This document shows positions 5,551 through 15,830 of a DNA stretch of 28,179 nucleotides, in pieces (position 1 is the first letter of the stretch; every line of letters begins with the position of its first letter). A program made the position numbers and the translations under genes. The notes under the pieces were generated by a model. It searched no databases. It worked only from the letters and a program-made list of their open reading frames with translations, and had not been told where the DNA came from. Source of the stretch: Triparma columacea (lineage: Eukaryota; Sar; Bolidophyceae; Parmales; Triparmaceae); NCBI GenBank assembly GCA_030267965.1, contig BRYA01000054.1:32940-61118 (forward strand), read 5' to 3'.

Positions 5551-7940
5551 TCACCTCTGCCCCCCCAACTGCATGTCAGCTAGCATAAGTATATGATCGC
5601 TGCTAAACTGTGTGTTGGGCAGCGCCATGCCGTATTTAAGGATCTTGTCCTCTTCCACTATTGGGGCCGTGCTCAGCGGCCTGAGGTTCTCCGACGTGTA
5701 CCAGATGTAGTCGAGGGTCCCCTTGAAGCCTCCCGTGTAGTTGGTGAAGGTGGGCTCCGACCCTGTCACCGTGTGGTAAGCTGAGGCCAGGTTAATGCCG
5801 TGGGTGATGGACCGAGCGTCCGGGAGGACCCTGTCCTTGGCCTCAGCGATGTCCGGGTGCCCGGGGTGGACCGACTGGGACCCCAGGAGGTCGTAGACCG
5901 CGCTGTCAGGAGTGCTGTTGAGATCCCCGCAGAGAAGAACTGGCAGGTTCCTGCTCACGGCAAACTCCTCCACCTGCGCTGCAAGTTGCCACGCCTGCCA
6001 GAGCTTGATGTCGGGGTGATCCTTGTTGGAGTAGAAGTGGGTGTTGACCACGCAGACCCTGTTGTGGGTTCCGGCCGTCGTCCGGGTCACGTTGGTGAAT
6101 TCGAGGACAGCCAGCTGGGCCACATTGTCCTTCTTTAGCCTGTTGAGGAACTGCGCAGCCTCCTCGCTCCTAGGGTTAAGCCCCATGCTCGCTGCCTGCC
6201 TCTGTGCGAGTTCGTTGAAGCTGCGGTGAGCAAAGCGAGGGTTGTGTTAGGAAATAAATTGAATTGTCTTCCGCCCTCGGTACATTGTCGCAGCTGCTTT
6301 GCTTTTTTGCGCTTTCTCTCTCTCACCTAACGCTGTAGTTCTCCACGCACTGAAGCTTGCTCTTCCTCCAGAACATGGCACAGCCGTCAACCTTCCCCGC
6401 CATACCCATCGCATCCCTTGTTTTTTGTTTGTAGATGCCCTCGTACCCCTGGGAGGACATGAAGGGCTGGATGTGGGAGGTAAAGTAGTCACTCTGGACC
6501 TCCTGGAGGCACACAACGTCGCCGTCAGTCTGCTCGAGCTCGAGCTTTAGGTTTTGGAACCTATAGTCCCAGCTGAGGGCCCAGAAGTCGCAGTAAGGGT
6601 ACATCTGGGCTGTGGCGTAAATCTCGGCGAGCATATTGTACGTGACCACCCTAAACCTGTGCCCGCTGCCCCCGATATTCTTGGCCATAACTAGTTGTCG
6701 CTTTGGTGGTGGTGGTGGGGAGGCTAGACAGAGTTCGGTCTTGACTGTTCGCGACATTAGCACGCTGCCGTCCTCCACAGAAACGGACTCGGCGAGGAGA
6801 AGGATGCGATGTCCTACGCAGGTCGCATCGGGGTAGAAGGTTGGGTCCTCGCCTGTTGTTTCGGCGATTTTAACCCACTCTTCGGTGTCTACGGTGGCTA
6901 AGTGTTGAGGAGCTTTCACAGGCTTGGTGGAGGGAGAGTCGGGGGACGAAGTTGAGGCGGCGTCCTTGTCTTTGTTGTCCTTGGACGTTCCATTGGTCTT
7001 CACCTGGCAGGGGTGAGGGCGGGGCAAGGGGGGGGTGAGGGGGGGCGAGGGGGGAGGTTGGATTGCTCTGCTCGCCACATTTCTGCTCCTTTGCCTCCGC
7101 CCCCTCCCCCTCCCAGAACCTTACCTCCACCTCCTTCATGTGCTTGACCTTTACGTACGTGCCCGGCGGCACCACTTTCGACTCTCTCCACCCCTTGACA
7201 AAACAATCTTCGTTGCAGAACCTCTGGTTGTAGCAGTCCCTCCTACCGTCAGCACATATGATCCCCACAGCGTCCAAAGCGTCCCTGTTTCTAGCATTAA
7301 TACCCCCCTTGATCCTGTAGCGGGACCACTCGAGGGGGGAGAACGTGCCTTGCCGGGGGCACGACCTCGAGTAGCAGGTCTCAGATATTTTCTTGGACTT
7401 GTAAAAGGTGAATTTGAAGGAGTGCTCAGGGGGAGACGTAGGGGACAGGAATGCAAAGGGGGATATTCCCTTGGTAATATCCGCGTCGTCCAATTTCTTG
7501 GCGTACATGTAGCTATGGGGAGTCAGCACACAACCCTGTTGTTGGTGAGCGGGGATGAGGGGGTGAGTAAAATATCTCTTTTTGGGACATGTTGTGGATA
7601 TAATGCGTAGTAAGTAACAAAAATGGAAGCGAATGGCAGGATAAAAGATATTCAACAACTACAACCGACAGCAGGCCAAGAAAATCCACACAAACGAAAG
7701 AGCGGGTTTCACTCAGTTTTTTTTTTTGACTCCCTAGCGTCGAAAGCCCAAACCGAAAGCACCCACCTCCAAAGGCCTATCCACACGAAGGGATAGGTTC
7801 CACGAGAACCCGTGGTCTTTCCTCATATTGCGGAAATTTGGAAATTTAGATTTTTCGGCATTCCACCCCAAACATTTTATTAAATCGATCGCACAATTTC
7901 CACCCCTATTCACTCCTTGAGCGCTTTGAACGCGACACAT
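5551..7940 (-). CDS. CCR4: CCR4-type mRNA deadenylase (EEP nuclease), four exons
   Basis: Poly(A)-shortening exonuclease, the catalytic partner in CCR4-NOT-type mRNA decay. Minus-strand exons are 7940-7767, 7535-7125, 7003-6327 and 6220-5551. All phases agree and give 643 residues. The N-terminal region follows the plant-type CCR4 plan without leucine-rich repeats: GCVLTPHSYMY (59-69), then a Cys-rich segment ICADGRRDCYNQRFCNEDCF that matches the plant putative zinc region. The endonuclease/exonuclease/phosphatase domain covers about 311-640, with motifs VVTYNML, VCLQEVQ (Mg-binding Glu), VVNTHF, LLCGDLNSTPDS, GTLDYIWYTSE and the final SSDHILML with the catalytic Asp-His. An in-frame TGA lies six codons upstream of the chosen ATG. 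The 5' end is 151 bp from the divergent VAMP7 gene. Confidence 0.9.
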
Positions 7941-8091
7941 CAACTTCCTACCCAATCAATCCCCCCATCCACTCTTTTCGTCCCCTGAAACGCTCCACAA
8001 GGCCTACATATCACCTCACCTGCATCAGAACAGCCGCAGAACTTTATCCAATATACACCCTCCTACAACACCACAGAACAATCTAATCAGG

Positions 8092-9052
8092 ATGGCGATC
8101 GTATATGCCCTTGTTGCTAGAGGAAAGACCGTCCTTAGTGAATATACAAACACCTCAGGTGAGTTATGATGACTTCCTCCCCATAGAGGGGACTGGGGAA
8201 GTAGGTTGGAGAATAGGCACGACGATAGACATCTTCACGATAGACTTCTTACGTACATACCCCCGCAAGTCACAGGGAACTTTCCAACTGTTACGAGGGT
8301 GCTTCTTGCCAAGGTGAGTGGAGGTTCTGATGCCCCTCCCCTCCCTTCCCCTCCCTTCCCTCCCCCCAACCCCCACGACCCTCCCACCCCACCCCCTGCA
8401 GATTCCTCCCTCCGCTACCCGCCAATCCTACATTTATGACTCTCACGTTTTCCACTACGTTGTCTCTGGCAGCCTAACCTACCTGTGCATGTCTGATTCT
8501 CAGAACCAGCACCGCCTCCCCTTCGCCTTCCTCTCCAAGGTCGAAGAAGTTTTCACCTCCAAGTACGGTTCTCAGGCCCTCACTGCGATTGCCTTTTCAA
8601 TGAATGAGGAGTTTTCGCCTGTCTTGAAAAAGGAGATGGAGTTCTACAATAATAACCCCGAGGCCGACGCCGTTACGAAGGTCAAGGGACAAATCGAAGA
8701 CGTCAAAAACGTCATGGTTGAGAACATCGAGAAGGTCCTCGAAAGGGGGGAGAAGATTGAGGTGAGGAGTGTGCAGGACAGGAGTACGCAGCACGATAAT
8801 ATAATATAATAGCTAACCCCCCCTCCCCCCCCCCCTCCCCCCCCTAAACAGCTTCTGGTCGACAAGACCGACAGGCTCAACCAGCAGGCTTTCAAGTTCG
8901 AGAAGCAGAGCAAGAGGCTCAAGAATGTCATGTGGTGGAAGAAGGTAAAGATGTGGCTCGCCATTGCGTTTATTGTCGCCGTCATCATCTTCGCCATTAC
9001 CGCCATGGCGTGCGGAGGCCTGACCTTCCATAACTGCAAGTCCAACAACTGA
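8092..9052 (+). CDS. VAMP7: VAMP7/VAMP72-like longin R-SNARE, four exons
   Basis: Vesicle membrane SNARE for fusion with endosomes, vacuole or plasma membrane. Exons 8092-8158, 8276-8313, 8402-8761 and 8852-9052 join in phase to give 221 residues, essentially the length of human VAMP7 (220). The longin domain begins MAIVYALVARGKTVLSEY and continues TSGNFPTVTRVLLAK, then YDSHVFHYVVSGSLTYLCM and HRLPFAFLSKVEEVF. The R-SNARE motif (about 125-185) includes VMVENIEKVLERGEKIELLV with the zero-layer Arg in VLERGE. A membrane-proximal Trp/Lys segment (MWWKKVKMW) leads to the single C-terminal transmembrane helix (LAIAFIVAVIIFAITAMA) and a short tail. The second exon is only 38 nt. Intron 3 is almost pure C at its 3' end. 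Confidence 0.95.
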
Positions 9053-9159
9053 GCGCAGCAAGGGGATTAATATTTAGAAAGGGAAGCTTATTTCTTAACA
9101 ACTTTTACACAGCCATACTTATTACTACACTGGCGCCAATTTCCCATTTCTTCACACTC

Positions 9160-10501
9160 TCAACTGTTCTCGATAGCTACGTTAGTCATGAGCGCGACCC
9201 TCCTCGTCGAATACTTGGGTTTCTTGGCCTCTGCCTTGTCGAGGAGTCTCTGGCACACCTCCCTGTCAATGTTCTTCCTCAGGTTGAACATGGCGTGCCT
9301 CGACCCGTGGTGCTTGCCGTTGGAGACGAAGTCCTTGGCCCTGGGCTCGGCCCCGAAGTCGTTCCAGGCCGTGACGTCGAACTTGTCGGCGTAGAAGTTG
9401 TTCTTGACCAGGTCGGGGTTCCAGACCGTCAGGGCCTCGGTCATGTTGTATGAGCCCCTGTCCCTGTAGTGCTTCTCCTTCTCCTTCAGGCTGTTCATGA
9501 TCTTGGTGAAGGTGTGCGACTTGGCAACCTTGTCTATGTTGGCATCCTCGGACGTATTCAAGTACTCCTCCCCGAACAGGTGAAGGTCGTGCCGGTGGGC
9601 CTTGAAAAATTCCTCAGCGATAATCCTACGTCCGATCTCCTGCTCGTCGGGGTCTAGCACGCCGTTGCCGTCAAGGTCGAATCTCTTCCCGAGAAGGAGG
9701 TCCTCCTGGGAGACGTACCCGTCTCCGTCAATGTCGAAGGAGTGATGGGGGATGTTAGTGGCCTTGATGGTGCGCATGAGCTCGGAGCGAGTCTTGGACT
9801 TGGGGATGTTGTTCACCCTGGGGTCCAGGAACGCGGAACGCAGGGGGATAGCGTTAGACACCTTGGGACGGGAGTAAGGGTTGTAGCCCTCGAGGGCAGC
9901 GACCTCAGACTGCGATAGGGGGTGCTTAAGGGTTAGATTTGATTGAAGGATAGAGTGGAGCGAGCAGCTAACGAAAGCTCCCCCCGGTCATCGTTTAACT
10001 CATTCCGTCGGACCGCCTCGCTCCTCCCGTCGCACTGCTTCACTCCTCCCTCACCTTTGCCTTTGCCTTGCTCTCAGCTGCCTTTGTGGCACGCATGCGG
10101 GCGAGGAACTCCTCGGGGTCCACGTGACTTTCAGCAGGAGCCGAGAACATTGCTCCTCTTGACCTCGAAGATCTGGGACCTCCAGTCCCAGGTCTACGGG
10201 CTGACCCCATCCCGATATTGTCTGTTAAGGCATTCTCATTCCCATAAACGTTAGTTTCAGGTTTCAAAGAACGGGAGGAGTCTGCTCTTCGGGACGACAG
10301 TGCAGAACGACCCGTAGGAATGCGACCTGGGGTCGGCTGCCTTCCAGAAAGGTTGGGTCCACTCCGGGCAGAGGAGGGCACCACATCTTCTCCCCCCCTC
10401 TTGGAGGTAGGCAGACGAGAGGACATCTGCCGCCGAGGGGTTGGATTAGAGGTACCTGCGAGGTTAGTCCTCCCAGATGGGGGGCGAACTCTCGACGACA
10501 T
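9160..10501 (-). CDS. EF-hand protein with disordered basic N-terminus, two exons
   Basis: Minus-strand exons 10501-10055 and 9924-9160 give 403 residues. The first 149 residues are low-complexity Ser/Arg/Pro/Gly with a short helical end (EEFLARMRATKAAESKAKAK). The second exon carries two clear calcium-binding loops, DIDGDGYVSQED (about 213-224) and DLDGNGVLDPDE (232-243), a classic paired EF-hand. A conserved-looking region follows (MTEALTVWNPDLVKNNFYAD, AWNDFGAEPRAKDF, HGSRHAMFNLRKNID). I do not recognise the family beyond the EF-hands; a cytoskeletal or flagellar calcium-binding role is a guess. The acceptor could instead be at CGCAG five codons further in; both keep frame. The start is the first ATG of the frame. 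Confidence 0.75.
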
Positions 10502-10709
10502 TTTAGCAATTTGTTCCCCTTCCTTCCCTTTCAAGGCTGTTGTGTGTGAACCTGAACTGAACTTCTGAAAATTGAAGAAAGAAATGAAAAATTTTTTGTT
10601 TCAAAACTAACGGTAGTATCGTAGACGTAATCGCTGCTACGCCTTTGAGGATTACGTGGGGTTTTGAGGACGTTAGGGTAGGGGTGTTAGGGGTTACGGG
10701 TTTCTATAT

Positions 10710-11931
10710 TCAGACCCCCCCAAAGTCAATTCCGTAATCCACCCGCCTCACGTTACTATAGCTGATCCCATTCACCTCGTCCACAACGTCCCTCAATTCG
10801 GATATGTTCGAAATAGAGTAGTTTGTGCTGACATCGCAACGCCTCCCGTTCGGCGGCTTGAGGTAGCAAGTGTAGCTGTTGACGTCCCTGGCGGCACTGA
10901 GAACCTTGCTGTTGGAGCTTACCACCATGAGAAAGTTGGTCGTGCTGCCCTCTCTCGGTATGCCCAAACCTGAAGCGGCGTCCTGCATCACGAACTCAGC
11001 TTCCCTCCTATCTCCACCGTCCTCGAACATGTAGTCGAATTCGATGTCGGCGAGCTGCTTGTCATACTCCTTAACGTCTCCCTCCAAGTAGCTGGAGTGA
11101 AGCTCTGGCGGCCGAAGGAGACCTGTGGGTTGGGTTGGGGGGTTGGTCTGAGTTGGTCTGAGTTGGGTAAGGGAGGAAGTACGCACCTATTTTGATCGAC
11201 CTCGACTGGATGTAGTTGAGAAGAGAACCCATCCCACCGACGGGGAGCCAGCGACGGGAGCCGTATTTGTTGGGATCGCCCTTCTTCTCTTGCGCCTTTA
11301 TGACATCCCTAAGATTCAGGTGAAAGGAAGCGTCAGCGGGAGTCCCTGAAGGAGCATCTTTGGCAGCCGAGGATGCTTTCAGCAGGTCAGCAGCATCAAG
11401 CCCCCTCTTTTCCTTCAGCTTCTTCATGTACTTGAGCCGGGGATCGTCTGCCGCGGGAGTTTGATGTTTCGGGGAGGAAGGTTCAGGAGGGGTCTCGGAC
11501 TCAGTCTTCTGGCGCTGAGAGGATATTATGACCACCTCCTCCTCCCTACTGCTCCCCACCGCCACCTCCTCCTTCTTCGCAATACCAACACCCCTTTGAT
11601 TAGCCGAAACATTGACGCCCAAGACACTCGCCATGTCTGCGACGTGAGCTGGAAGAGAGAAGGATCCAAAGACACTCTTGTCCTCCTCAACTTTCTCACT
11701 GGAGCCCCCCACCGTCGTCTTCTCAGAGCCAGTTTCCGCCGAAGGAGACTGAGCTTCGGGGGACTGGTTACTTATTATATTATAGTCGAGAAGTATCCCC
11801 CTAACCTTGAGAGTGTTGCTCATGGAACCCTGTAACTTCTTCCGCAACTGGGAGTTTCCCTTGTGCCGAGGAACCCCCCCCATGTCCATCATCCTCGAGT
11901 ACTTGCCCAGTAAAACGACCGTGCGAAGCAT
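10710..11931 (-). CDS. Unrecognised protein, two exons
   Basis: Minus-strand exons 11931-11187 and 11122-10710 join in phase (ATA G|GTGCGT .. CCACAG|GT) to give 385 residues. The N-terminus (MLRTVVLLGKYSRMMDMGG) is hydrophobic and basic and could be a mitochondrial or other leader. The middle is acidic and Ser/Pro-rich, likely disordered. Two denser blocks look folded: GDPNKYGSRRWLPVGGMGSL with NYIQSRSIK around the splice junction, and a C-terminal region with ADIEFDYMFEDGGDRREAEF, TNFLMVVSSNSKVLSAARDV and YTCYLKPPNGRRCDVSTNYS. The latter could be a small Cys-containing beta domain. I know no matching family. The 65-nt intron contains a tandem CAACTCAGAC repeat. Its start is 207 bp from the divergent GST-fold gene. 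Confidence 0.7.
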
Positions 11932-12138
11932 TTTGGAGGAATAAAGTATGGAGAAATGGGAAAGTCGTCGTGGGGGAGGGTTGAAATGAAATGAATAGCT
12001 TAGGAACAACACTCAAAATCACCTAGTTGGGGAGTAATGTATTGATCTGGGGAGACAAAAATGTGATCGCGGATGCAGGAAGAGAGACAAGGCAAACTAA
12101 AACTATTTCATTTATTTGCTTTTCTTATTATTTGATTG

Positions 12139-13161
12139 ATGCTTGCATCGCTCGTTCTCATTTTATTTGCTTTCAAAACTAGTGTCGGATTTACAACAAC
12201 AACATCATCAACACGTCGCTCAGTAAAAAAATACACCAAATCACAATTTTCTCCCAGCTCAACTTGTCAACCTTCTGTGTCAATGGATACTCTGCCTCCT
12301 TACATCGAATATACCGAGTACAACAAGTCGCTCTTCTCAACGAAGGAGGGGCTTTTTGCAACAAGGGGCCACTACAGGCTTCGAGTTCGATGCGAGGACT
12401 CTCCTCCCTTGTACCGATTCGCGTACATGCCCATGAGGAACAGAGGGGAAATCATAAGACTCATGTTGGAGGAGGCGCAGGTTCCGTACGAGGTGGAGGT
12501 CTTTGGTTTCAAGGATTGGGAGGAGGGGGTGAAGGAGACTACGCCGCAGGGAAAGTGCCCAGTGTTGCGCGACTACGACGGTCAGGGAAACGATCTTGGG
12601 CAAGAGGGTGCGATAACGAGGTTCTTGGCTGGGGAGCTGGGGCTCGATGGAAAAGATTCAATGGAGCGTGCACACATTGACAGTTTGTATTGCCTCTGGT
12701 TCAGCACCATGCGAAACAACGGAGTGAGCCACGATGGGAAAGAGTTCTCGGTTGCCAGCCTTGTGGACGCTAATTGCTCAGAAAGAGAGGGGAGGCCGAC
12801 GTATCAGGAGACTTTTAGGTTGAACGAATTGGATAAGGCAGGCCGCTCTCTTTTGATCCTGGATTACTTCGAAGAGCAGCTGGGTAAATCGGAGGGGCCT
12901 TACTTAATGGGTGCCCAGCCTTGCTACCTTGATTTTGGTCTCTTTTACATCCTCTTTGAGCTCTCCGAGCCTTCCAATGTCCCCGACTTTGCCAGCAAGT
13001 TCGACCTCCCGTTACTCGGGGAGTTCGTCAAGGCAGTCGAGGCAAGGCCTCAGATTAATTCATACTTGAAAAGCGCGAGGAGAATGCCGAGATACCAACG
13101 CGACAAATCGGGGCTGTCATTGTACACTTATGTGGAGGGTAAGTGGAGCCCAGCACTTTGA
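12139..13161 (+). CDS. GST-fold protein with plastid-type bipartite leader
   Basis: Glutathione S-transferase-like protein of 340 residues, single exon. A hydrophobic signal-like segment (LASLVLILFAFKTSVGF) is followed by TTTTSSTRR. The SVGF|T junction resembles the ASAFAP motif used for import into complex plastids of stramenopile algae, with a Ser/Thr/Arg-rich transit peptide after it. The thioredoxin-fold domain starts near PPLYRFAYMPMRNRGEIIRL (sigma-class style, with the Tyr in YRFAY) and includes QGKCPVLRDYDG and GQEGAITRFLAGELG. In the last, the Ser that usually contacts the glutathione gamma-glutamyl group is Glu. The all-helical domain follows, with YLMGAQPCYLDFGLFYIL. The ATG at 12139 follows an in-frame TTG. 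It may be a detoxifying GST or a non-catalytic relative. Confidence 0.82.
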   Translation: MLASLVLILFAFKTSVGFTTTTSSTRRSVKKYTKSQFSPSSTCQPSVSMDTLPPYIEYTEYNKSLFSTKEGLFATRGHYRLRVRCEDSPPLYRFAYMPMRNRGEIIRLMLEEAQVPYEVEVFGFKDWEEGVKETTPQGKCPVLRDYDGQGNDLGQEGAITRFLAGELGLDGKDSMERAHIDSLYCLWFSTMRNNGVSHDGKEFSVASLVDANCSEREGRPTYQETFRLNELDKAGRSLLILDYFEEQLGKSEGPYLMGAQPCYLDFGLFYILFELSEPSNVPDFASKFDLPLLGEFVKAVEARPQINSYLKSARRMPRYQRDKSGLSLYTYVEGKWSPAL

Positions 13162-13239
13162 AATGGAGGGAGGGAGATAACAACATTCGCCCTAATCCTA
13201 ATATATATATATACCTTCCGATAATGAAATATACACTGA

Positions 13240-14913
13240 TTAATTATCAAATAGTCCACACGTGTGCTTGGGGGGCCTCCCTCGACCAGCAGTATTTGGA
13301 TCCCTGTTGCACGCCTTGCACCCGGCAAGCTTTGCCTTTTGGATTTCCTCCATCTTGAATCCCAAAATCTTCTCCCTCTGATCCTCTTGCGTCATGCTGT
13401 TGACGTCCAACCCCATTTTTCTGAGCCTGAGGACGCCCTTGAGCATTTCCGTCTCTGTGAGGTCCAGATCGTCCTTCTTTTCCTTCACCTTCTTCTCCTT
13501 CTTCTTGGTGCTCGGTGTGGGTTTATCGTCAACATCGTCGAACTCCGAGTCGTCAAAAGCGCTCTGCCTGACCTTTTGGAACTTCATGGTGCAGTAGATC
13601 CTCGAAATGTCCCATTCGTTCTGGCTCATCCCACCGTTGATGTCCAACACATTCATGGTGTAGAGAAGGTTGTCGGGGCGCTTATCGACCACGCCATATT
13701 TTCCGTAGAACTCGTGGAAGTTCAAATGCTCCACAAGTTCGAGACCAGCCTCCGCCGCGAGGAGCTCGACCTCCTTGCCAGGGACGAGCCACTCGGGGAG
13801 GTCGACTGCCTCCCCTACCCCCTGTCCCCTGTCCCCATCCTTGGTGTCGAGGAGAAGGAAGTTATACTGCAACCCGTACCAGTTGTCTCCGAGCTGCCCC
13901 CCAAACATTCTATCAATGGTTTCCTTCTGAAACTTGAGCTTACAGAGCCCCCCTCCTACTTCGATTGTAACTCCTTCCTCCCCACACTTTGTTTTTCCGA
14001 GCTTCATTATTTCCTCAGCCACGACCCTCGCATCGACCGTGGTCAAGACAATAACCCCTCCCATGCCGAGCAGATCGCCAACCGTCTTGAAAAATCTCCT
14101 AGCCCTAGCCCTCGTCTGCATCATGTAGTGAACTGCAAACTGGATGCTAACGACATCAAATTTATCCTTCGGCACGCCCCCTCCTGCCTCAATTTCGAAC
14201 TTCACTTCCTCATTGCCTGTTTCCCTCGCTTCCTTGAGGTGCCTCGATTTCTTCCAGGACTCCAGTCCCTTCCCGGCCCCCAAAACATCCTCCCCAAGGT
14301 CTGCAGCAACAAAAGTGACGCTGGGGAGCGCCTTGATCTGCCTATTCTTCACGCACCTCGCAGCGGCGGCCCTCAGACTACCCCTAGCAACGTCGACACC
14401 GACATAACGTCGTACTGAGGGCTGATGGAGGGCCCACTTCATCAGATCGCCCCCCTTCCCACATGCAAGGTCCAGCACATCTATTGTTAAGGCGGCCCGG
14501 CTAGAACTCGCCGTGACCTTGCGAACCGGACGGGCGAGGGCTATGAGCTTGGCCTTCACCCAGTTGTTGAAGTTGCGCATGTGGTAGAGGTAGCTGTCGG
14601 CCCTGGACTCGAGGTCCCTCACCACCGAGGAGTAGAACCGGTCCGTGTCGATGGCTTGTGAGTTAGAAAACGTCGGGGCAGAGGAGCTCCTGTTGCTCTG
14701 ACCCGACTGTGCTGCCCCCGCCACGTTCCCGAGCAACATTAGGTCAGGCCTGGCAGAGTCTTGGACGTTGTCAATTACCATTTCGTCGTCAGAACTAGCC
14801 TCGCCAGCGTCATCCTCAAGCACGTCTAATTCCAAGGGCAGCCATAACTCGTCTGTCGGAACGGGGGACAATACTAGAGAGTACTTTGAAGAGTTGAAAG
14901 GGGAAGGCGTCAT
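13240..14913 (-). CDS. RNMT: mRNA cap guanine-N7 methyltransferase, single exon
   Basis: Transfers methyl from S-adenosylmethionine to the N7 of the mRNA cap guanine in the nucleus (RNMT/Abd1 family). 557 residues from an ATG. After an acidic, disordered N-terminus (1-90) comes the family entry helix FYSSVVRDLESRADSYLY followed by HMRNFNNWVKAKLI (93-124). The SAM-binding motif I is VLDLACGKGGDLMKW (146-160), with YVGVDVARGSL after it. FDVVSIQFAVHYMMQT and LLGMGGVIVLTTVDA correspond to later strands, and NLLYTMNVLD precedes the tail. A Lys/Glu-rich extension of about 100 residues follows, ending with a Cys/His cluster (GCKACNRD .. GRGRPPKHTCG) not typical of human or yeast enzymes. It is convergent with the GST-fold gene, 78 bp between stops. 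Confidence 0.92.
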   Translation of the reverse strand: MTPSPFNSSKYSLVLSPVPTDELWLPLELDVLEDDAGEASSDDEMVIDNVQDSARPDLMLLGNVAGAAQSGQSNRSSSAPTFSNSQAIDTDRFYSSVVRDLESRADSYLYHMRNFNNWVKAKLIALARPVRKVTASSSRAALTIDVLDLACGKGGDLMKWALHQPSVRRYVGVDVARGSLRAAAARCVKNRQIKALPSVTFVAADLGEDVLGAGKGLESWKKSRHLKEARETGNEEVKFEIEAGGGVPKDKFDVVSIQFAVHYMMQTRARARRFFKTVGDLLGMGGVIVLTTVDARVVAEEIMKLGKTKCGEEGVTIEVGGGLCKLKFQKETIDRMFGGQLGDNWYGLQYNFLLLDTKDGDRGQGVGEAVDLPEWLVPGKEVELLAAEAGLELVEHLNFHEFYGKYGVVDKRPDNLLYTMNVLDINGGMSQNEWDISRIYCTMKFQKVRQSAFDDSEFDDVDDKPTPSTKKKEKKVKEKKDDLDLTETEMLKGVLRLRKMGLDVNSMTQEDQREKILGFKMEEIQKAKLAGCKACNRDPNTAGRGRPPKHTCGLFDN

Positions 14914-14999
14914 CCATGCTGGCTTGGTGTAGTTTTTCTCTGCGATAAGCAGGGGAGGAGCGAAGCGACGACCGGTGGTGGTTAGCGATATGTTGAGCT

Positions 15000-15791
15000 C
15001 TAGATAACCTCTCCATTCTCACCTAAGCCCTTCGATCCGTTGTCGCCTCCATGGCCATTCACGGTCTCGAGCTCCTCCGGGAGCCACAGTGTGGGGGAAG
15101 AACCCTCAACTTCCGTTTCGCTTTCGCACTCTCCCCCCCGCGCATCCTCCTCTTTACGTCCAGTACCCTCGGCCTCAGCTTCAGCTTCAGTAGCCTCAGG
15201 ACACACGCTATTCACCAAAACGTCCCAGGCCTTGGCAGAGTAAAGGACAGCATGGTAACCACCCTTATCTAAAGCATCACTATCATTGGCCTGCCCTGCG
15301 TCCAGACAAGGAGCGAGAATAGCCAGCGTTGTGCTGCTTGTCCTCACCACTGCAACAAGACTCCTCTCTGCCATGTACATTATCAAACGACAGAAAGTTC
15401 GCGAGTTCTTCACCCTCGACGGATCACCCCCACACATACCTATAGTTTTCACAGCCAGCGTCCGCACCGAGCAAGAGGGTAGGTTGATTGTGCCGTTTCC
15501 CATCCTTATATTTGCCTCTGTGAAATGTGAGAAATCACTCGCTCCATCACCATCTTTTCTAATCTTAAAGAAGTTTAACAGCGTCAGGTTCCCAGGAGCC
15601 TTCTCTAAACTGTCTTGGTACGAGTATAAGTCAGCCAATAGGCCTCCCTCCGGACTGGGCGCCGAGAGAAGGCTCTCACACTTCTTGAGCGCACTTCTAG
15701 AAATAGCTGTGTGCGCCGAGGGTGTAGAGATGAGCCCGCAGGGGTCCATCAGCCTATGCTTCAGGCTCGGCGGCAGCGTGGGATAAAGCAT
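15000..15791 (-). CDS. Unrecognised protein, single exon
   Basis: 263 residues from the first ATG of a long frame on the minus strand. The first two thirds look folded: MLYPTLPPSLKHRLMDPCGL, SRSALKKCESLLSAPSP, LTLLNFFKIRKDGDGASDF, CGGDPSRVKNSRTFCRLI and MAERSLVAVVRTSSTTLAIL. A Tyr/Trp-containing strand pair (GGYHAVLYSAKAWDVLVNSV) follows. The C-terminal third is acidic and Glu/Ala/Gly-rich, likely disordered. No motif that I recognise. It is 86 bp upstream of the cap methyltransferase on the same strand. It is divergent from the COMMD6-like gene with only 39 bp between start codons. The antisense frame over 15286-15786 is shorter and less protein-like, so this strand is preferred. Confidence 0.6.
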   Translation of the reverse strand: MLYPTLPPSLKHRLMDPCGLISTPSAHTAISRSALKKCESLLSAPSPEGGLLADLYSYQDSLEKAPGNLTLLNFFKIRKDGDGASDFSHFTEANIRMGNGTINLPSCSVRTLAVKTIGMCGGDPSRVKNSRTFCRLIMYMAERSLVAVVRTSSTTLAILAPCLDAGQANDSDALDKGGYHAVLYSAKAWDVLVNSVCPEATEAEAEAEGTGRKEEDARGGECESETEVEGSSPTLWLPEELETVNGHGGDNGSKGLGENGEVI

Positions 15792-15830
15792 GGCCAAGGT
15801 TTGGGGAGGGGAGCAAAAATTAGGATTCCC

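Noticed and set aside
13264..14418. 384-codon plus-strand frame
   Set aside because: Antisense of the cap methyltransferase gene, whose motifs are unmistakable on the other strand.
15286..15786. 166-codon plus-strand frame
   Set aside because: Antisense to the longer minus-strand frame 15000-15791, with less protein-like composition.
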